A stretch of 44,929 nucleotides of DNA from an uncultured Christensenellaceae bacterium (GCA_910586655.1 CAJUIR010000010.1:1-44929), one strand, 5' to 3'. Shown: positions 7,679 through 15,401, counted from the first letter of the stretch. The notes: generated by a model from the letters alone, not told the origin. Program-made: numbers and translations.

Positions 7679-9073
7679 ATGGTTGTTTATAATAATAAAT
7701 CGAATTTATTGGAAGACAGGATCTACGAATACGAATTACAGGACGTAACCGAACCGCATCTCTTTCGGGAATTATTCGACTACGAGTCCATTCCCAAAGT
7801 TGCCTTCAATAACCGCCACGTACCCGTGAATATGCCCGAAGAAATTTGGATGACGGATACGACGTTCCGTGACGGACAGCAGTCGACTTCGCCGTTTACG
7901 GTAAAGCAGATCGTCGATCTATTCAAACTGATGTCCCGTTTGGGCGGAAAAAAGGGCTTGGTTCGTCAGACGGAGTTCTTTTTATATTCGCAAAAAGATA
8001 AAGACGCAGTGCGCGCCTGTCAGGATCTTGGGTTAAAGTTCCCCGAAATTACGACGTGGATTCGGGCGAACGAAAAAGATTTCGAACTCGTCAAACATGC
8101 CGGAATCAAAGAGACGGGCATCTTGGTCAGTTGTTCGGATTATCATATATTTAAAAAGATGAATCTCACCCGCCGTCAGGCGCTCGATAAATATCTCGGC
8201 ATTGTCAAGAGCGCGCTATCGCACGATATTGTTCCGCGGTGCCATTTTGAAGACATCACGCGCGCCGATTTTTACGGATTCGTCGTTCCGTTTGCGATGG
8301 AACTGATGAAACTTTCCAAAGAGAGCGGGATTCCTATCAAAATCAGAATGTGCGATACGATGGGCTTCGGAGTTTCTTACCCCGGCGTAACGCTTCCGCG
8401 CAGCGTGCAGGGCATCGTCTACGGACTCAATCACTATGCGAACGTTCCGCACGCGCAACTGGAATGGCACGGGCATAACGATTTTTATAAAGTGGTATGC
8501 AATGCTTCCACCGCATGGCTGTTCGGCGCGTCTGCCGTGAACTGTTCGCTGTTGGGGATCGGCGAGCGCACGGGAAACTGTCCTTTGGAGGCGATGGCGG
8601 TGGAGTATGCTTCGCTGCGCGGTACGATGGACGGAATGGACTTTACCGCAATTACCGAGATCGCGGAATATTTCGAAAAAGAAATCGACTACATAGTCCC
8701 TCCCAAAACGCCTTTTGTGGGGCGCGCGTTCAATTCCACCCGCGCGGGAATCCATGCGGACGGCATGCTTAAAAACGAGGAAATTTATAATATCTTCGAT
8801 ACGGCGAAAATTCTCGGACGTCCCGCGCGCGTCGCAGTTGACAAAACAAGCGGCACGGCGGGGATTGCCTTCTGGATCAACGATTATTATAAACTTCCCG
8901 ACGAATATAAAGTGGATAAGACAGATCCGCTTGTTTCGGGGATGAAGGAATATATCGATCAGGAATACGAAGAGGGGCGAAGCAGTTCTTTCGGCGACGA
9001 CGAACTCGTCAATCTCATTTACAGGATCGATTCCAAACGCATCCGTAAATTAACTTCTTTCAGCATGCAATAA
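7679..9073 (+). CDS. Re-type citrate synthase (isopropylmalate synthase family)
   Basis: 464 residues. It condenses acetyl-CoA with oxaloacetate to citrate with Re-face stereochemistry, a route used by strict anaerobes. The DRE-TIM aldolase fold is shown by TDTTFRDGQQ near residue 60, the ITRADFYGFVVPF segment, RMCDTMGFGV and the metal-binding HGHND. Length, the opening ELQDVTEPHLFRE...YESIPK and the segments VRQTEFFLYSQKDK and GIHADGMLKNEEIYNIFDT match the Clostridium kluyveri Re-citrate synthase type as I remember it, not LeuA or homocitrate synthase. ATG 7679 was chosen for its GGGAGG site six bases upstream; an ATG at 7658 lacks one. The gene is monocistronic. With the fumarase at 35331-36682 it supports a partial TCA route. 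Confidence 0.85.
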   Translation: MVVYNNKSNLLEDRIYEYELQDVTEPHLFRELFDYESIPKVAFNNRHVPVNMPEEIWMTDTTFRDGQQSTSPFTVKQIVDLFKLMSRLGGKKGLVRQTEFFLYSQKDKDAVRACQDLGLKFPEITTWIRANEKDFELVKHAGIKETGILVSCSDYHIFKKMNLTRRQALDKYLGIVKSALSHDIVPRCHFEDITRADFYGFVVPFAMELMKLSKESGIPIKIRMCDTMGFGVSYPGVTLPRSVQGIVYGLNHYANVPHAQLEWHGHNDFYKVVCNASTAWLFGASAVNCSLLGIGERTGNCPLEAMAVEYASLRGTMDGMDFTAITEIAEYFEKEIDYIVPPKTPFVGRAFNSTRAGIHADGMLKNEEIYNIFDTAKILGRPARVAVDKTSGTAGIAFWINDYYKLPDEYKVDKTDPLVSGMKEYIDQEYEEGRSSSFGDDELVNLIYRIDSKRIRKLTSFSMQ

Positions 9074-9088
9074 CTTTCGTTTTAATTC

Positions 9089-9117
9089 TTGCTTTTTCGA
9101 CGGGATTGTGTTAGAAT
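9089..9117 (+). promoter_or_regulatory. promoter of yitT-family gene
   Basis: TTGCTT (9089-9094), 17-bp spacer, TAGAAT (9112-9117). The expected start near 9124 lies downstream of the ATG at 9121, which argues for translation from the ATG at 9142. Confidence 0.6.
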
Positions 9118-9141
9118 CTCATGGGCAAGGGAAAAAAGACT

Positions 9142-10047
9142 ATGAAAGAGAAGACGAAAATTATTTGGAAAAAGATCGGCGGCATGATTTGGTCCGCCGT
9201 TCTCCCGATCATTATTTCGGGATTTTTGAATACCATTGCGATTTATATGTTCGTTCAGCCGAATAATTTTGCACCCGGCGGAACCAACGGCATCGCCGTT
9301 TTGTTGGAGTACGGCACGGGGCTGAATTCGGGTATTTATTTGCTGATTCTCAACATCCCGCTTTTCTTTTTGGCGTTTTTCCTGTTGGGGAAGCGCGGGG
9401 CGATCATGTCGACGCTGTCGATGGCGTTCAGTTCGGGATTACTGATCCTGTTCGACTATATCCCGGGAATCGAAGCGATTCGTTATGAGCCGCAATTCGG
9501 TCTTTTGGCAGCGATCGCAAGCGGGATCTTGCTTGGCGCAGGACTTGCCATGATGTTTCGTTGCTGCGGAACTTCGGGCGGAACTTCGGTCATTGCGAGT
9601 ATTGTAAACAAACGTTATCGGAATTTGAGCGTCGGCGCGCTGACCGCCGCATTCGACGCGTGCGTCGTCGTTGCGTCTTTCTTCGTATATTATGAGCAGG
9701 GCGGTAATTTTACCGAACGGCTTGACCCCGTTTTGCTGGCGCTCGTTTCGCTGTACGTAGACAGTAAAGTGTGCGACATCATCATGCAAGGGTTCAAATC
9801 GGCATATAAATTCGAAATCATCACAACGCATCCGGACGAGATCGTGCAGGAGATCATGACCAAACTCCGTCACGGAGTTACGCGGCTTTCGGGCGAGGGA
9901 ATGTATTCGCATGAGGGGAAAAGTGTTCTCATCTGTATCATCCGCAAACGGCAAGTGGCTCTGTTACAAAAAATCATTCGTCCCTATCCCGATACGTTTG
10001 CCTACTTCTCACCCGTTTCCGAAGTTTACGGACAGTTTATGAAATAA
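9142..10047 (+). CDS. YitT/DUF161-DUF2179 membrane protein
   Basis: 301 residues. It has five or six membrane helices, starting with the typical SGFLNTIAIYMFVQPNNFAPGGTNGIAVLL segment, and a second conserved segment MFRCCGTSGGTSVIASIVNKRY. The C-terminal cytoplasmic DUF2179 domain runs from about residue 220 (KFEIITTHPDEIVQEI...). Transport substrate is unknown. An ATG at 9121 is in frame, but the promoter puts the transcript start after it. ATG 9142 has AAGGGA upstream, so it was chosen. A strong terminator follows, so the gene is monocistronic. Confidence 0.88.
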   Translation: MKEKTKIIWKKIGGMIWSAVLPIIISGFLNTIAIYMFVQPNNFAPGGTNGIAVLLEYGTGLNSGIYLLILNIPLFFLAFFLLGKRGAIMSTLSMAFSSGLLILFDYIPGIEAIRYEPQFGLLAAIASGILLGAGLAMMFRCCGTSGGTSVIASIVNKRYRNLSVGALTAAFDACVVVASFFVYYEQGGNFTERLDPVLLALVSLYVDSKVCDIIMQGFKSAYKFEIITTHPDEIVQEIMTKLRHGVTRLSGEGMYSHEGKSVLICIIRKRQVALLQKIIRPYPDTFAYFSPVSEVYGQFMK

Positions 10048-10067
10048 AAAAGCGAATCGCATTTTTC

Positions 10068-10096
10068 GGCATATTCCGACGGAATATGCCTTTTTT
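10068..10096 (+). terminator. terminator after yitT-family gene
   Basis: Stem GGCATATTCC (10068-10077) and GGAATATGCC (10081-10090), three-base loop, then TTTTTT. Confidence 0.9.
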
Positions 10097-10102
10097 CTTG
10101 CT

Positions 10103-10128
10103 GTGAAAGAAGATATAATTGCTTTCAC
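10103..10128 (+). promoter_or_regulatory. inverted repeat around the spoIIGA -10 box
   Basis: GTGAAAG (10103-10109) and CTTTCAC (10122-10128) flank TATAAT (10114-10119). There is no good -35 box at 17 bp (only TTTTTT), as expected for an activator-dependent promoter. In Bacillus, spoIIG is activated by Spo0A~P. No exact TGTCGAA 0A box is visible here, so the repeat is the best regulatory candidate. Confidence 0.5.
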
Positions 10129-10139
10129 GGAGCGCGGTT

Positions 10140-11012
10140 ATGGTCGTCTATGTGGAGTATGCGATAGCGGAAAATTTTTTACTCGACGGGCTGATCTTAT
10201 ACCTCGCCTTAAAAATCGCGCGCAGCCGCGTTAAAGTATGGCGGCTGCTGCTTGCGGCGGCGGTAGGGGCGGCGGAGGCCGTCTGTTTTCCGCTTTTAAG
10301 CGTTCCCGTGTGGTGCGCCTATCTGTTAAAAGGTTTGGGCGGCGTGTTGATATGTCTGATCGCTGTATCCAAAGGACGGATCAGAACTTACTTGATCACG
10401 GTAATCGCGTTTTTTCTCATTACATTTGCGATGGGCGGCGCGCTGACTGCGGTTTATTCCTTTTTTGACGTGGAATATGCGGAGGGCGCGGGATTTATCG
10501 TAGAGCGCGCGCCCGTATCGCTCGTCTTGGCGGCGGCGGGTATTTTTGCCGTTTTCGGAGTGAAATGCGTCAAATATTTTTACCGTTTCGGAAAATTGCA
10601 GCGCAGTATTCTGCCTTGTGTTTTGGAGCACGGGGAACGGAAGGTAACGTGGAAGGGGCTTTCCGACAGCGGGAATCTGCTCGAATTCCGCGGCGAGCCC
10701 GTGTGTGTTTTTTCGTCGACGGCGGCGTTTGCTCTGTTCGGCAAGGGATTAAAGGAAGCGGGCAGGATTACGCTCAATACCGTGAACGGCACGCGGGAAA
10801 CGCCCGTTTTCTTATGTGAGAAAATGCAGGTGGGGAAACGGAATTTCGAAAACGTATATCTTGCCGTAGGAGACATCTCGGGCAAAGATTATCAACTGAT
10901 ACTACATACCGCATATACGGAGGGAAGTTATGAAACTGATGCAGATACTGCGAGCATGGCTCAAAAAAGTGGGGGCAAGCGAAAACGTCGTTCATTATCT
11001 TTGCGGAAGTGA
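10140..11012 (+). CDS. spoIIGA: sigma-E processing aspartic peptidase SpoIIGA
   Basis: 290 residues. It has an N-terminal membrane domain of about five helices, starting YVEYAIAENFLLDGLILYLAL, and a C-terminal aspartic-protease domain with the active-site motif GLSDSGNLLEF near residue 177. SpoIIGA cleaves pro-sigma-E in the mother cell after septation. ATG 10140 follows GGAGCG and matches the family N-terminus. The end overlaps sigE by 83 bp, longer than usual, and the overlapping tail is basic and low in complexity, so its last residues may be dispensable. The neighbour sigE confirms the identity. Confidence 0.9.
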   Translation: MVVYVEYAIAENFLLDGLILYLALKIARSRVKVWRLLLAAAVGAAEAVCFPLLSVPVWCAYLLKGLGGVLICLIAVSKGRIRTYLITVIAFFLITFAMGGALTAVYSFFDVEYAEGAGFIVERAPVSLVLAAAGIFAVFGVKCVKYFYRFGKLQRSILPCVLEHGERKVTWKGLSDSGNLLEFRGEPVCVFSSTAAFALFGKGLKEAGRITLNTVNGTRETPVFLCEKMQVGKRNFENVYLAVGDISGKDYQLILHTAYTEGSYETDADTASMAQKSGGKRKRRSLSLRK

Positions 11013-11640
11013 GGCGTTGCCTCTGCCGCTTTCCAACGAGGAGGAGACGGAAACACTGCGCAAACTCACCGAGGGAGAGGACGCGGAGGCGATGAAAGCC
11101 AAACTCATCGAACACAATTTAAGGCTCGTCGTTTATATTACGCGTAAATTTGAAAATACGGGCGTAGATACCGACGATCTGATTTCCATCGGGACGATCG
11201 GGCTGATTAAAGCGATCAACTCCTTCCGCACCGATAAAAATATTAAACTTGCAACGTATGCCTCGCGCTGCATCGAGAACGAAATTCTCATGCACCTGCG
11301 CCGCACGGTCAAACTGAAAAGCGAAATATCCTTCGACGAGCCGCTCAATACCGATTTCGAGGGAAACGAACTGCTGCTCTCCGACGTGCTCGGGACCGAC
11401 AGCGAAACGGTGTACGGCGGCGTGGAAAGCAGCGTGGAAAAAGAACTGTTGAAAGATGCCCTGAAAAAACTGCCTGCGCGCGAACAAAAAATCATGTATC
11501 TGAGATTCGGTTTAGGCGGACGGGAGGAAATGACGCAGAAAGACGTTGCCGATAAACTCGGCATTTCCCAAAGTTACATCTCGCGCTTAGAGAAGAAAAT
11601 CATCGAGCGCCTGAAAAAAGAAATTTCGAAATTGGTGTAA
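10930..11640 (+). CDS. sigE: sporulation sigma factor sigma-E
   Basis: 236 residues. A short amphipathic pro-sequence (MKLMQILRAWLKKVG) precedes YLCGSEALPLPLS, the conserved cleavage region. Region 2 holds NLRLVVYITRKFENTG, DDLISIGTIGLIKAINSF and KLATYASRCIENEILMHLRR. A following block, ISFDEPLNTDFEGNELLLSDVLG, is typical of sigma-E. Region 4 has QKDVADKLGISQSYISRLEKK. ATG 10930 has GGAGGGAA upstream, inside spoIIGA. Sigma-E directs early mother-cell transcription. Its presence shows an endospore-forming lineage, even if the current ability to sporulate is unknown. Confidence 0.95.
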   Translation: MKLMQILRAWLKKVGASENVVHYLCGSEALPLPLSNEEETETLRKLTEGEDAEAMKAKLIEHNLRLVVYITRKFENTGVDTDDLISIGTIGLIKAINSFRTDKNIKLATYASRCIENEILMHLRRTVKLKSEISFDEPLNTDFEGNELLLSDVLGTDSETVYGGVESSVEKELLKDALKKLPAREQKIMYLRFGLGGREEMTQKDVADKLGISQSYISRLEKKIIERLKKEISKLV

Positions 11641-11644
11641 TTTC

Positions 11645-11673
11645 TTGTCATTTCCGCGCGGAAATGTTATACT
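11645..11673 (+). promoter_or_regulatory. DUF368 gene promoter with embedded palindrome
   Basis: TTGTCA (11645-11650), 17-bp spacer, TATACT (11668-11673). The spacer contains the perfect 14-bp palindrome TTTCCGCGCGGAAA (11651-11664), a plausible repressor site between the two promoter boxes. Confidence 0.7.
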
Positions 11674-11688
11674 GCAAACGGAGGACAT

Positions 11689-12699
11689 ATGGACGGACAG
11701 CATCAGCCGCAGAAGGAAACTCCTTCGGAAGAGCGGCGACAAACGGAAGCGGAACAGTTAAAGCAACCGGAAAATATCCCCCCGCAGGACGGGGCGCGAC
11801 AAAATAAATTGATTGGCTTTTTGACAAACGTCGTGCGCGGCGCGGCGATCGGGATCGCATTTATCATCCCCGGATTTTCGGGCGGTTCGGTTGCGGCGAT
11901 CCTCGGCATTTACGAAAAATTGGTCGGCTCCGTCGCCGATCTGTTCAAACATTTCAAACGCAGCATTCTCTTTCTTCTGCCCATTCTTTTGGGAATGATC
12001 CTCGGCGTCGCCGCGCTTATCTATCCTATTCAACTGGGTTTGGAGCATTATCCCATTCCTACGGTCTCTCTCTTTGTGGGGCTTGCGATCGGCGGACTTC
12101 CGTCCATAACCGATAAACTGAGAGGGGGCAAGTTTCGCTGGGAATATGCGGTATCGCTCATGATACCTCTGGCAGCCGCGTCTGCGCTGTGTTTCATTCC
12201 GTCGGCAAATGAAGTGGACTTGTTCGGTCTCGATGCGGGCGGATACATTCTTTTGGTCGTGATCGGTATCGTCGGTTCCTGCGCGCTCGTCGTCCCGGGG
12301 ATTTCCGGATCCATGCTGCTGCTCATCTTCGGCTATTATACGCCCATCGTGCGTCTGATCACCGATCATCTCTTACACGGAGCAAACGTGGGAACGTCTA
12401 TCGGCGTGCTGGCTTGTCTTGCGGTGGGCTTGGTCGCAGGGTTCTTTACGATCTCCGTAATCATGAAGTTTTTATTGAAGAAGTTTCCGCGCGGGACGTA
12501 TTGCGCCATCGTAGGGTTTATAGTCGGATCGATCCCCGCGGTCTACGTCACAACCGTAAACCGTTACAGCGAACTTTCGGGGCTGTATTCGTCGCCGTGG
12601 TATTGGGTGGTAACGGTTTTGCTGTTCCTGCTCGGCGCGGCGCTTTCTCTGATCCTCGTGTGGTATGCGCGGAAAAAACAGAAACGGGAAACAAAATAA
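11689..12699 (+). CDS. DUF368 membrane protein, polyprenyl-phosphate transporter family
   Basis: 336 residues. A hydrophilic, Gln- and Glu-rich N-terminus of about 40 residues precedes 8 or more membrane helices. The DUF368 hallmarks are GAAIGIAFIIPGFSGGSVAAILGIYE near residue 50 and the second inverted-repeat motif ALVVPGISGSMLLLIFGYY near residue 200. DUF368 proteins (PopT) have been shown to recycle undecaprenyl phosphate across the membrane for wall synthesis. ATG 11689 follows GGAGGAC. The gene stands alone between the sigE operon and an ABC-F gene, under the palindrome-bearing promoter at 11645. Confidence 0.88.
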   Translation: MDGQHQPQKETPSEERRQTEAEQLKQPENIPPQDGARQNKLIGFLTNVVRGAAIGIAFIIPGFSGGSVAAILGIYEKLVGSVADLFKHFKRSILFLLPILLGMILGVAALIYPIQLGLEHYPIPTVSLFVGLAIGGLPSITDKLRGGKFRWEYAVSLMIPLAAASALCFIPSANEVDLFGLDAGGYILLVVIGIVGSCALVVPGISGSMLLLIFGYYTPIVRLITDHLLHGANVGTSIGVLACLAVGLVAGFFTISVIMKFLLKKFPRGTYCAIVGFIVGSIPAVYVTTVNRYSELSGLYSSPWYWVVTVLLFLLGAALSLILVWYARKKQKRETK

Positions 12700-12704
12700 A
12701 AATG

Positions 12705-12735
12705 CGCGGCGGTCCGTTCGACTGCCGCTTTTTCA
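12705..12735 (+). terminator. terminator after DUF368 gene
   Basis: Imperfect stem GCGGCGGTC / GACTGCCGC with loop CGTTC, then TTTTT. Confidence 0.7.
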
Positions 12736-12764
12736 TTGCGTAAAAAAGAAAAGTATGCTATACT
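12736..12764 (+). promoter_or_regulatory. promoter of the ABC-F gene
   Basis: TTGCGT (12736-12741), 17-bp spacer, TATACT (12759-12764) with TGC before it (extended -10). Confidence 0.65.
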
Positions 12765-12792
12765 CATACGGAAAACCAAAACGGAGAGAATC

Positions 12793-14370
12793 ATGTTACA
12801 AGTCAACAACGTCAGTCTGCAATACGGAAGCAAAAAACTGTTTGAAGAAGTCAACCTGAAATTTACAAAGGGAAACTGCTACGGAATCATCGGCGCAAAC
12901 GGCGCGGGGAAATCGACGTTTCTGAAAGTCCTCTCGGGCGAAATCGAACCCAACAAAGGGGATGTGTCGCTCGACAAAAACGAACGGATGTCGGTATTGG
13001 CTCAAAACCAGAATAAATACGATTTCGAGCCCGTGCTCCGCACGGTCATGTTGGGGCATAAGCGGCTCGTAGAGATCATGGATGAAAAAGACGCCCTCTA
13101 CGCGCATGCCGATTTTACGGAAGAGGACGGAATCCGTGCTTCCGAACTGGAAAGCGAATTCGCCGAACTCGGCGGCTGGGAGGCGGAAAGCGAAGCGGAA
13201 ATGCTTTTGAACGAACTGGACATTCCCAAGTCGCTTCATTCTCTTACGATGGGCGAATTAGACGCCAAACAGAAAGTGCGCGTTTTGCTGGCGCAGGCGC
13301 TGTTCGGCAATCCCGACGTTCTGCTTTTGGACGAGCCTACGAACAATCTCGACTTAAAGACGGTGCGCTGGCTTGAAAATTATCTGCTCGATTTCGAGAA
13401 TACGATCATCATTGTATCGCATAACCGTCACTTTTTGAATAAGGTCTGCACGCATATCTGCGACGTGGATTTCGGGAAGATCAATCTGTTCCTCGGGAAT
13501 TACGATTTCTGGTATCAGACTTCGCAACTTCTTGCGCGGCAACAGCGCGAGCAGGATAAAAAAGCAGAGCAGCGCGCTGCCGAACTCAAAGAATTTATCG
13601 CGCGTTTCGCGGCGAACGCCAGCAAATCGCGTCAGGCGACTTCGCGCAAAAAGGAACTTGAAAAACTCACCATTTCCGATTTTAAACCTTCGCTCCGCAA
13701 ATATCCGTTTATCGATTTCAAGTTCGAACGCGAGATCGGAAACGATATCCTCGCGGTGGATGGGCTCACGAAAAAAGGATATTTCGAAAATATTTCCTTT
13801 ACCGTACAGAAAGGGGACAAGATCGGCATCATTTCCGATAAGTCTACTTCGGTCACCATGCTGTACGACGTGATCACGGGAAAAGAGCAGGCGGACGCGG
13901 GCTCGGTCAAATGGGGAAAGACGATTTCCGCATCGTATTTCCCGCAAAACAACAACGAATTTTTCGAGGGCTGTGCGCTCAATTTGGTGCAGTGGCTTTC
14001 GCAGTTTTCCAAAGACCACTACGAGGAATATCTTCGCGGCTGGCTGGGCAGAATGCTCTTTTCGGGTGAGGAGGCGTTAAAAGAGGCGAAGGTGCTTTCC
14101 GGCGGCGAAAAAGTGCGCTGTATGCTGTCGAAAATGATGTTGGAAGGCGGAAACTTCCTGATCTTCGACGAGCCGACCAACCATCTCGATTTGGAATCCA
14201 TCACCTCTTTGAATAACGGACTGTCGTCGTTCAAGGGCTGCATGCTGTTGACTTCGCACGATCAGGAATTGATGAATACGGTTTGCAACCGCATTCTCGT
14301 GATCGACAATCAAAAAGTATTCGACAAGAACGTGACGTTCGACGAATACCTCGAAGCAATCAACGGATAA
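12793..14370 (+). CDS. ABC-F ATPase with degenerate second P-loop
   Basis: 525 residues: two ATPase domains, no membrane domain, and a linker rich in Arg, Lys and Gln between them. Domain 1 has GANGAGKST near residue 34, a weakened signature (LTMGELDAKQKVR) and Walker B LLLDEPTNNLD. Domain 2 has an intact LSGGEKVR signature and Walker B LIFDEPTNHLD, but its P-loop region reads GIISDKSTSVTMLY near residue 344 and lacks the GxxGxGKS pattern. The family (EttA/YbiT/Uup) acts on ribosomes in translation or antibiotic protection. The loss at the second P-loop may be typical of a YbiT-like clostridial subgroup. ATG 12793 follows ACGGAGAG. Confidence 0.88.
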   Translation: MLQVNNVSLQYGSKKLFEEVNLKFTKGNCYGIIGANGAGKSTFLKVLSGEIEPNKGDVSLDKNERMSVLAQNQNKYDFEPVLRTVMLGHKRLVEIMDEKDALYAHADFTEEDGIRASELESEFAELGGWEAESEAEMLLNELDIPKSLHSLTMGELDAKQKVRVLLAQALFGNPDVLLLDEPTNNLDLKTVRWLENYLLDFENTIIIVSHNRHFLNKVCTHICDVDFGKINLFLGNYDFWYQTSQLLARQQREQDKKAEQRAAELKEFIARFAANASKSRQATSRKKELEKLTISDFKPSLRKYPFIDFKFEREIGNDILAVDGLTKKGYFENISFTVQKGDKIGIISDKSTSVTMLYDVITGKEQADAGSVKWGKTISASYFPQNNNEFFEGCALNLVQWLSQFSKDHYEEYLRGWLGRMLFSGEEALKEAKVLSGGEKVRCMLSKMMLEGGNFLIFDEPTNHLDLESITSLNNGLSSFKGCMLLTSHDQELMNTVCNRILVIDNQKVFDKNVTFDEYLEAING

Positions 14371-14376
14371 TTCCGT

Positions 14377-14411
14377 AAAAAAACGCCGTTCCGCAGGACG
14401 GCGTTTTTTTA
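14377..14411 (+). terminator. terminator after ABC-F gene
   Basis: Stem AAACGCCGT / ACGGCGTTT with an 8-nt loop (TCCGCAGG), then a T-run. Confidence 0.9.
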
Positions 14412-14493
14412 TTCCGTTAGAATATGCGTTCGTTCATTCGCATTATGACAAAAATGTCAAAATTCGGTTGCAAATATTGCCGAAAACGGTCGT

Positions 14494-14500
14494 TTCGACA
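14494..14500 (+). promoter_or_regulatory. candidate 0A box
   Basis: TTCGACA is the exact complement of the Spo0A site TGTCGAA. It lies about 60 bp upstream of the -35 box of the spo0A promoter, which suggests autoregulation. A 7-bp match can occur by chance. Confidence 0.5.
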
Positions 14501-14562
14501 ATTTTGTAAAAAAATCGATTATTTTTGTAAAAAAATATTTGAATTTTGTACAAAAATGACTT
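14500..14562 (+). repeat. three 21-bp tandem repeats upstream of spo0A
   Basis: The core TTTTGTAnAAAAAT occurs three times; its G lies at 14506, 14527 and 14548, exactly 21 bp apart. The units are 14500-14520, 14521-14541 and 14542-14562, and the last one touches the -35 box. Two-turn spacing would put bound proteins on one face of the DNA. Each core is a near-palindrome (TTTTGTACAAAA in the third unit). Confidence 0.75.
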
Positions 14563-14589
14563 TACAAATTCAAAAATGCGTTTTATAAT
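14561..14589 (+). promoter_or_regulatory. spo0A promoter
   Basis: TTTACA (14561-14566), 17-bp spacer, TATAAT (14584-14589). The leader is about 38 nt, with GAGGGG before the ATG. Confidence 0.75.
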
Positions 14590-14633
14590 TCGATTTACCA
14601 TTATTTGGAAATCAAAACACGAGGGGATTGAAT

Positions 14634-15386
14634 ATGAAACGAATTCTGATCTTGGAAAGCAACGAAACGTTTGCAAACGACCTTTCCGACTATTTCAAGC
14701 AGAACGGATTTGAAGTATGCGGAATTACCGACGACGGACAGGAGGGGTTGAAACTTTTGGACAAGTGTTCGCCTTCGGTCGTCGTTATGAGTCTTCTGTT
14801 AAAAACCATCGATGGGTTTACTGTGATGGAAGAAGCGAGAAACGTGGGGAAGAAACCCGATTTTATCGTACTCGGAAATTTTTCGGACGATAAGATCATC
14901 AACCGTGTCATTTTGCTCGGCGCAAGATATTATCTCATGAAGCCGGTGTCCGCGCAGATCGTGGGCGAACGCGTATCGGAAATCGCCGATCCCGAAGTTC
15001 AGCCTGCGCGGGAAAAATACGAACGCAAACGCGCCGGTTCGCTTGACGAGCGGATCAGCAATATATTTATCTCGATCGGTATTCCGCCGCACATCAAAGG
15101 TTATAACTATCTGCGCGAAGGGATCAAAATGGCGGTCAGCGATCCTCACGTCATCAATAACGTTACTAAGGGGTTATATCCCGTCATCGGCGAAAAGTTT
15201 CAGACAACGGCAAGCAAGGTGGAACGTGCGATCCGCCATGCGATCGAAGTGGCGTGGAACCGCGGCAGGGTGGACGCGGTTAATGCGATTTTCGGCGCTC
15301 GGGTATATATCGGAACGGAAAAGCCCACGAACAGCGAATTTATTGCGCTGGTCGCCGATAAATTGATTTTGGAAAGTATGGTTTGA
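14634..15386 (+). CDS. spo0A: Spo0A-family regulator with degenerate receiver domain
   Basis: 250 residues. The C-terminal DNA-binding domain (about 135-250) is clearly Spo0A: IGIPPHIKGYNYLREGI, the helix-turn-helix TTASKVERAIRHAIEVAWNRG, and KPTNSEFIALVADKL. The N-terminal receiver fold is recognisable but lacks the phosphorylation residues. The acidic pair is E8-S9 (LESNETF), the position of the phosphoacceptor Asp is S53 (VVVMSLLLKTIDG), and the switch Thr position is G81 (FIVLGNF). Only the lysine, K103 (YYLMKP), remains. Canonical Spo0A is the phosphorylation-switched master regulator of sporulation. This version should be phosphorylation-independent or respond to another signal. ATG 14634 has GAGGGG seven bases upstream. 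Confidence 0.93.
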   Translation: MKRILILESNETFANDLSDYFKQNGFEVCGITDDGQEGLKLLDKCSPSVVVMSLLLKTIDGFTVMEEARNVGKKPDFIVLGNFSDDKIINRVILLGARYYLMKPVSAQIVGERVSEIADPEVQPAREKYERKRAGSLDERISNIFISIGIPPHIKGYNYLREGIKMAVSDPHVINNVTKGLYPVIGEKFQTTASKVERAIRHAIEVAWNRGRVDAVNAIFGARVYIGTEKPTNSEFIALVADKLILESMV

Positions 15387-15401
15387 TTGAAATTGTTTTT
15401 G

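Noticed and set aside
9121..9141. Upstream ATG for the YitT-family gene
   Set aside because: The predicted transcript start (about 9124) lies after it and it lacks an SD; ATG 9142 is better placed.
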